Below, one piece after another: positions 14,977 through 18,552 of a DNA stretch of 18,552 nt; the stretch's first letter is position 1, and every line of letters begins with the position of its first letter. Origin of the DNA: JBBDRV01 sp040905285 (GTDB lineage: Bacteria; Bacteroidota; Rhodothermia; Balneolales; Balneolaceae); contig JBBDRV010000211.1 in the NCBI GenBank assembly GCA_040905285.1, positions 1 through 18,552 of the forward strand, written 5' to 3'. Both the position numbers and the translations under genes were made by a program. The notes under the pieces were generated by a model. That model was not told where the DNA came from. It made no database searches and worked only from the letters and a program-made list of their open reading frames with translations.

Positions 14977-15435
14977 TCACGAAAGCAAATCATTAAAACC
15001 ACCTTCGGCTGTGATTCTCAGATCGAAATCCTTGCCTTTTTTTGCCAGTTCAGCCAGTGTAGTTGATTCCAGCATCTGCTTGATGCTCTCCCTGATTTCC
15101 GCCCATTTTTCATGGATGGGACAGGGCTTCATAACCCCACAACCGGGCAATCCCAAGGCACATTCCGTTAGCATATCGTCACCGTCAATCGCCATTACAA
15201 TTTCCATTAAGGAGATATTCCGGCCGGAGCATGTCAGGCGAACTCCCCCATTGGGCCCTTTGTACGATTCCAGTAATCCACGGCTTGTCAGTTGCTGAAG
15301 TATTTTTGTCAGAAAATGAAAGGAGATCTCCAGTCTGTCACTCAACTGCCGGATCGACATAAACTGATCACCTTTCTTTGAAGCCAAATATAAAGTGGCT
15401 CTTAGTCCATATACACAAGATTTTGATAGAAGCAT
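14977..15435 (-). CDS. Rrf2 family transcriptional regulator (NsrR/IscR-like)
   Basis: This 152-residue DNA-binding protein belongs to the Rrf2 family. The winged helix-turn-helix occupies the N-terminal half, with MSIRQLSDRLEISFHFLTKI (26-45) and the wing around KGPNGGVRL (59-67). Three cysteines, Cys92, Cys99 and Cys105 (spacing C-x6-C-x5-C), suggest an iron-sulfur cluster as in NsrR (senses nitric oxide) or IscR. I chose the ATG at 15435; a TTG at 15447 is the only longer start. An A/T-rich site resembling the nirK operator lies directly upstream, so self-regulation and control of nirK are likely. A sulfur- or persulfide-sensing role is the main alternative, because sulfur genes follow on the same strand. 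Confidence 0.92.
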   Translation of the reverse strand: MLLSKSCVYGLRATLYLASKKGDQFMSIRQLSDRLEISFHFLTKILQQLTSRGLLESYKGPNGGVRLTCSGRNISLMEIVMAIDGDDMLTECALGLPGCGVMKPCPIHEKWAEIRESIKQMLESTTLAELAKKGKDFDLRITAEGGFNDLLS

Positions 15436-15447
15436 TGTATTTAGCAA

Positions 15448-15508
15448 CTTATTAAAGTTTAAAGACTCTTTATTCTTAAATATAGCTCATCCTGATTGCT
15501 ATGACAAA
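15448..15508 (-). promoter_or_regulatory. Promoter and probable operator of the Rrf2 gene
   Basis: Read on the minus strand, TTTG (15505-15508) and TATATTTA (15477-15484) are separated by 20 bases, a good Bacteroidota -33/-7 pair. Directly downstream, 15448-15477 reads AAGAATAAAGAGTCTTTAAA and continues to ATAAG. It aligns with the nirK operator region at about 23 of 31 positions with one gap; the shared core is AAAGAGT(A)CTTTA. It covers the transcription start, as expected for self-repression. Confidence 0.65.
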
Positions 15509-15874
15509 TAATCAGAAAGTCACATATCTGAAATTTCTCAAAAGCCGCTCTTTCCAAACTCCTCATGATGATTAGGGTAAGCTATTGAATTAAAGCCATC
15601 CCTTCTTCTCAGTCTCTGCCCGTAAAGGTTTGTCAACCCCCAGGTTTGTATAGGGACTTCCCATACATATAAAAAAAGAATTTTCAACAGACCCGAGATG
15701 AACAATTTAAGAACCACTATAGTTATTCCAGTAAACCGGACAACATGGTATGATTTAGAAAGACATGGCAGGGATCTGTTGATCTTTTGTGGGACTAAAA
15801 TTTGTTGGACTAGAAAATGAAATGTCTTAAAAAATTTCTGTAATATCGCATCAATAAATTAAAACGGGATCATT
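15509..15874. other. Intergenic region before the DUF6567 lipoprotein
   Basis: About 365 bases, A/T-rich, with no coding potential that I can support. It has an imperfect palindrome (GTAT-A-GGGA-CT-TCCC-ATAC, 15648-15666) and two copies of GGACTAnAAA near 15792-15818. The promoter of the lipoprotein gene should be here but no clear box pair is visible. Confidence 0.5.
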
Positions 15875-16285
15875 ATGAATACGACTAAATGGGCTGTAGT
15901 TCTCACTTCGATTTTATTTGCGGGATGTTCAAATACAGGAGCTTTTCTGTCCGGAAATCAGACTGTTGTAAATTTGAATGAAGGCAACTATTCCATAAAC
16001 GAAACAAATATCACCGGTGAATCTGAAGCAGCTTATATATTCGGGGTGAGTTACTCAACCGGTTTTATGGCGTCATCGTTTGCAATCGCCCGGGTGGAGG
16101 GAAGCGGCCGGTTATATGCTGAGGCGTTTGAGGATTTTTGGGAGAATTATGAATCTGCCAACGGACCTGTCAGCAACCGGAGACTGGCGTTGGCCAACGT
16201 TCGCTATGATACAGATATCCTGAATCTGTTTTTCTATTCTAAGGTAAAGATTATCGTGCGCGCCGATGTGATCGAGTTTGATTAA
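15875..16285 (+). CDS. DUF6567 family lipoprotein
   Basis: This 136-residue protein has a lipobox (LFAGC, Cys18), so it is a lipoprotein. The mature part follows the DUF6567 pattern: FLSGNQTVVNLNEGNYSI, then TNITGESEAAYIFGVSYSTG, the middle ALANVRYDTD and the end VIVRADVIEF-like strand (IIVRADVIEFD). Families of this kind occur in Bacteroidota and have no known function. It is transcribed alone and convergent with the small lipoprotein gene at 16298-16465. The start is the only ATG in a suitable place. Confidence 0.82.
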   Translation: MNTTKWAVVLTSILFAGCSNTGAFLSGNQTVVNLNEGNYSINETNITGESEAAYIFGVSYSTGFMASSFAIARVEGSGRLYAEAFEDFWENYESANGPVSNRRLALANVRYDTDILNLFFYSKVKIIVRADVIEFD

Positions 16286-16297
16286 TCCAGCAGGCCC

Positions 16298-16465
16298 CTA
16301 ACCTTTTACCGCTCTCACAATAAAAAAAATGAGTCCGGCCACAATTAGAATAGCGATTACTCCCACCCACACGCCGGCTGCAAACACATCTTCAAGCAAA
16401 GCACAACCGGGTAATGTCATCAGAATAAAGAAAAGCAGGATAAAACTGGTCAATCGGTATTTCAT
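16298..16465 (-). CDS. Small lipoprotein with one membrane helix
   Basis: This 55-residue gene was found by reading the minus strand between two larger genes. The product begins MKYRLTSFILLFFILMTLPG, with a lipobox Cys21 (TLPGC). It continues with ALLEDVFAAGVWVGVIAI and a second hydrophobic stretch ending in a basic FFIVRAVKG tail. Small Bacteroidota proteins with a short lipobox signal, an AGVWVG motif and a single membrane helix are common and of unknown function. The start is an ATG at 16465, with the stop at 16298. It is convergent with the DUF6567 gene, 12 bases apart. Confidence 0.7.
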   Translation of the reverse strand: MKYRLTSFILLFFILMTLPGCALLEDVFAAGVWVGVIAILIVAGLIFFIVRAVKG

Positions 16466-16792
16466 GGAAAAATTACATTTAAGCTGACAATCTGTAAAAA
16501 CTACTATTCAATGTGTAAATCTTTAAGCAAGCCTCTTTACACTTTCACAGTTAATATTTACATGATATGCATGTTTCGGGTTTGTCTTCCATACGATATT
16601 TCCGGTACACCTTCCGTCCCGGGTTTGCCCCTTCTGATTTCCGGTGTACTTTATTCTTTACCCTGCCCTCTGAATACAGTATAATACCTTGGGAATGACC
16701 TCTGAAAAAGCTATTGAAAAATAAAGGTCCGGCTAGTCGCGATTGCAAGCTGGTGCATTGCAACAGAACACCAAACCTCCAAAGCCAAAGAA
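16466..16792. other. Intergenic region before the SelA-like remnant
   Basis: About 325 bases without a gene that I can support. A minus-strand open frame (16551-16880) shows no family resemblance and overlaps the remnant gene, so I left it out. A distant inverted pair, GTACACC (16605-16611) and GGTGTAC (16643-16649), is too widely spaced to call. Confidence 0.5.
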
Positions 16793-17082
16793 ATGCCAAG
16801 CAGAAAACAGGTACTGAAACTGATCGCCTCTCTCCCGGTTGCGGGGAGTATAGCCGGTTCGGAATGGCTAAGAAAAACATCCACCGGAGAGAGCGGCCGG
16901 AAAGATTATCCGAGGGATTATTTCAGCGAACTCGGACTGCGCCCGTTGCCCGGGGAACAATAACCACTCTGTCCGGATCACTGATGCCGCCCGAAGTCGT
17001 TCAGGCAATCAGTTACGCTTCAGAACAATATGTAAGCCTGAATGACCTCAATGAACGACAAGCTGCACATTCCCTTCCATAA
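16793..17082 (+). pseudogene. Truncated, frameshifted SelA-like PLP enzyme fragment
   Basis: The ATG at 16793 opens a Tat-like start (MPSRKQVLKLIASLPVAGSI) followed by RDYFSELGLRP, and stops at 16963 after 56 codons. In another phase the reading continues as ARGTITTLSGSLMPPEVVQA, then ISYASEQYVSLNDLNERQ, and stops at 17082. Together they match the N-terminus of SelA-like (selenocysteine synthase-fold, aminotransferase class V-type) PLP enzymes, in which this region reads with INAAGT and LTGSLMPPEV. A frameshift near 16950 breaks the frame, and the remaining 300-plus residues, with the PLP lysine, are absent. The family often acts on sugar-acid or amino-acid derivatives. The intact gene may once have stood beside the DUF4861 gene. 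Confidence 0.75.
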
Positions 17083-17098
17083 ACCATGATTCGAATAA

Positions 17099-18493
17099 AT
17101 GCTGAATAGACTACTGACCGTTTTCGCCTGTGCCTTTTTGATGGTCTGCCCGATGATCGTCTGTCCGATGACAGTCACTTCCGTACAAGCCCAGTCAGAT
17201 TCTCAAACAGATTATGGCTGGTATACCGAGGGTGACGATTTTTCCCCGACCAGGCGTGTACGCATATCCGTTGCCAATCGTCTGGATATCCCCCTGGAAA
17301 ACCAGCCGGTGGTCGTTGACCGCAGATCCCTGCCCGTACAGGATGCCAAAGAGCGGTGGATAAACCTGGTGGACCCGAATCTCCCGTCCCGGCCGGAACC
17401 GACAATAGAAGAGCTTGAGGCATCAAGCGGATATCTCAGAAGGAAGGAGACAAACGGCCAGGCCATTACGCTTCAGCTTGATGATCTCGACAAGGATGGG
17501 GTATGGGATGAAATTTTCTTTCTGACCGATCTTGAAGCGGGGGAAACCCGTGACTTTTTTATTTACATCGAGCCTTATGAACGGGGCTTGTTTGAACACC
17601 GCGTTCACGCGGCTATCGGTAATTATGGACGGCATACTGTCCCTTTCTGGGAATCTGAAACCATGGGCTGGAAGCTGTGGTATCCGCATGAAGTTGACCT
17701 CCACGGCAAACGGGAACCGATGCTGACCGCCTATGCTGAATATTCCACGAACCAGTCCGGCTATTACATGCCATGGGAACTGGGAACGGATATTATGGTC
17801 GTTGCCCAAACCTTCGGGGCCGGTGGCATGTGTCTTTTCGAAAATCCCGATGACCCTGAACATCCGGCAAGGGCTTCCCACTCCCCCACCAGGGAGATGG
17901 GCCTTTTTGACGATACCCGCTACTCATACGATGTGGTATTCAATGGCCCTCTCAGAAGCAGAATCAGGGTATCTACCATGAACTGGGATTCCGGACAGGG
18001 ATTCTATGAATTGGAACAGGACTACACGGCCGTCGCCCATAAGGACTGGAGCACGGTAGAAGTGAATTTCAGCAAATTTCTGCCCCGGAAAGATAACATC
18101 ATGTTTGGCGCAGGTATCAGACAAATGATGCAGGAATACAGATCTGTCCAAAAAGGCGGAATGGTCATCTCGATGGGTAAAAATCTTGAACTCCGCATAC
18201 CGGATGAGGATATCGGTGATGAGGGCCTGAACGTTTCCTGGCAGGGTCTTGCCCTGGTGGTCAGCGATAAATATAATCCGGACTATGTCGCCATAGATAA
18301 CTGGAACGGGAATCATCTGTTCCGGATACCTGTCACCGCCGATCTGTCCTATGAATACATGATCGCCGGCGGATGGAGCCAAGGAGAGGCCAATAACAAT
18401 GAAGAGGAATTCATCGAATACATGGAGACCGAAGCGCTCAAATACAATAACCCTCCTGTCCTTGAAATTCACGGGTACGAATCAAGGGAATAA
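17099..18493 (+). CDS. DUF4861 family secreted protein
   Basis: This 464-residue exported protein resembles the DUF4861 family, which in Bacteroidota is often encoded near polysaccharide-degrading enzymes such as unsaturated glucuronyl hydrolases. It has a signal peptide (about 1-31, ending VQAQS) containing a 5-residue duplication (VCPMI-VCPMT). The family core starts near RVRISVANRLDIPLENQPVV and includes IGNYGRHTVPFWESETMGWK, a YPHEVDLHGKREPML segment and ELGTDIMVVAQTFGAGGM. The rest looks like beta-sandwich. The start ATG at 17099 follows the remnant PLP gene by 16 bases, so the two may have shared an operon. Function is not known; a role in carbohydrate processing is inferred from the usual family context. 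Confidence 0.8.
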   Translation: MLNRLLTVFACAFLMVCPMIVCPMTVTSVQAQSDSQTDYGWYTEGDDFSPTRRVRISVANRLDIPLENQPVVVDRRSLPVQDAKERWINLVDPNLPSRPEPTIEELEASSGYLRRKETNGQAITLQLDDLDKDGVWDEIFFLTDLEAGETRDFFIYIEPYERGLFEHRVHAAIGNYGRHTVPFWESETMGWKLWYPHEVDLHGKREPMLTAYAEYSTNQSGYYMPWELGTDIMVVAQTFGAGGMCLFENPDDPEHPARASHSPTREMGLFDDTRYSYDVVFNGPLRSRIRVSTMNWDSGQGFYELEQDYTAVAHKDWSTVEVNFSKFLPRKDNIMFGAGIRQMMQEYRSVQKGGMVISMGKNLELRIPDEDIGDEGLNVSWQGLALVVSDKYNPDYVAIDNWNGNHLFRIPVTADLSYEYMIAGGWSQGEANNNEEEFIEYMETEALKYNNPPVLEIHGYESRE

Positions 18494-18497
18494 ATAA

Positions 18498-18552
18498 CTA
18501 TTGAATAATTATCTCACCTTCTCCTGCCGGCACGTCTATGACGACGGCTCCC
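18498..18552 (-). CDS. C-terminal end of a minus-strand gene (partial)
   Basis: On the minus strand the last bases of the window read GAVVIDVPAGEGEIIIQ and a TAG stop at 18498-18500. This is the end of a beta-rich domain of a gene that enters from the right, convergent with DUF4861. The short fragment does not identify the family. Confidence 0.55.
   Translation of the reverse strand, partial: GAVVIDVPAGEGEIIIQ

Noticed and set aside
17136..17165. Duplicated VCPM stretch in the DUF4861 signal peptide
   Set aside because: It is a 15-base duplication within a hydrophobic signal core, probably slippage without functional meaning.

Overview
The window looks like chromosomal DNA of a Bacteroidota-type bacterium, most likely from the Balneolota/Rhodothermota side. 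The reasons are promoters resembling the Bacteroidota pattern (TTTG, about 20 bases, TAnnTTTG), few Shine-Dalgarno sequences, and several families common there (DUF4382, DUF6567, DUF4861, small GVWVG lipoproteins). The placement is inferred from protein character only. The window carries no IS element, tRNA, rRNA, CRISPR array or phage gene that I can see.

Left part (1-6518, minus strand): a short-unit tandem repeat at the edge, a CorA metal channel, a DUF4382 lipoprotein with a clear terminator, and a four-gene operon. The operon encodes an ECF sigma factor, a membrane anti-sigma protein ending in a glycogen-binding/E-set (CBM48-like) domain, an outer-membrane-type protein ending in the same kind of domain, and a secreted helical protein. 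Two start/stop overlaps and an 11-base gap tie it together. A 38-bp element, 36/38 identical, lies upstream of both corA and the sigma gene. This operon is the best candidate for an undescribed signalling system.

Middle part (6519-11721, plus strand): a ZIP metal transporter, a class II (AniA-like) copper nitrite reductase, an azurin-like cupredoxin that probably feeds it electrons, a soluble RsbRD-type histidine kinase, and a YgaP-like (DUF2892) membrane protein. The nitrite reductase appears to have Gln in place of the axial Met of its type 1 copper site, and an extra segment of about 30 residues. A signal-peptide-like reading frame without a start codon follows it directly.

Right part (11742-15435, minus strand): an Rrf2 regulator with three cysteines, a DUF3565 protein, two YeeE/YedE-type sulfur-compound transporters and a metallo-beta-lactamase/double-rhodanese protein, forming a sulfur/persulfide module. 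The Rrf2 promoter carries an A/T-rich site resembling the palindrome in the nirK promoter, so the regulator may control both itself and nirK. A 0.26-kb chimeric remnant of an efflux operon (TolC start joined to an adaptor-protein end) lies inside this module.

Right edge (15436-18552): a DUF6567 lipoprotein, an unlisted 55-residue lipoprotein, a decayed SelA-like PLP enzyme fragment, a DUF4861 secreted protein, and the last 17 codons of a minus-strand gene. Three gene remnants in one window suggest recent deletions.
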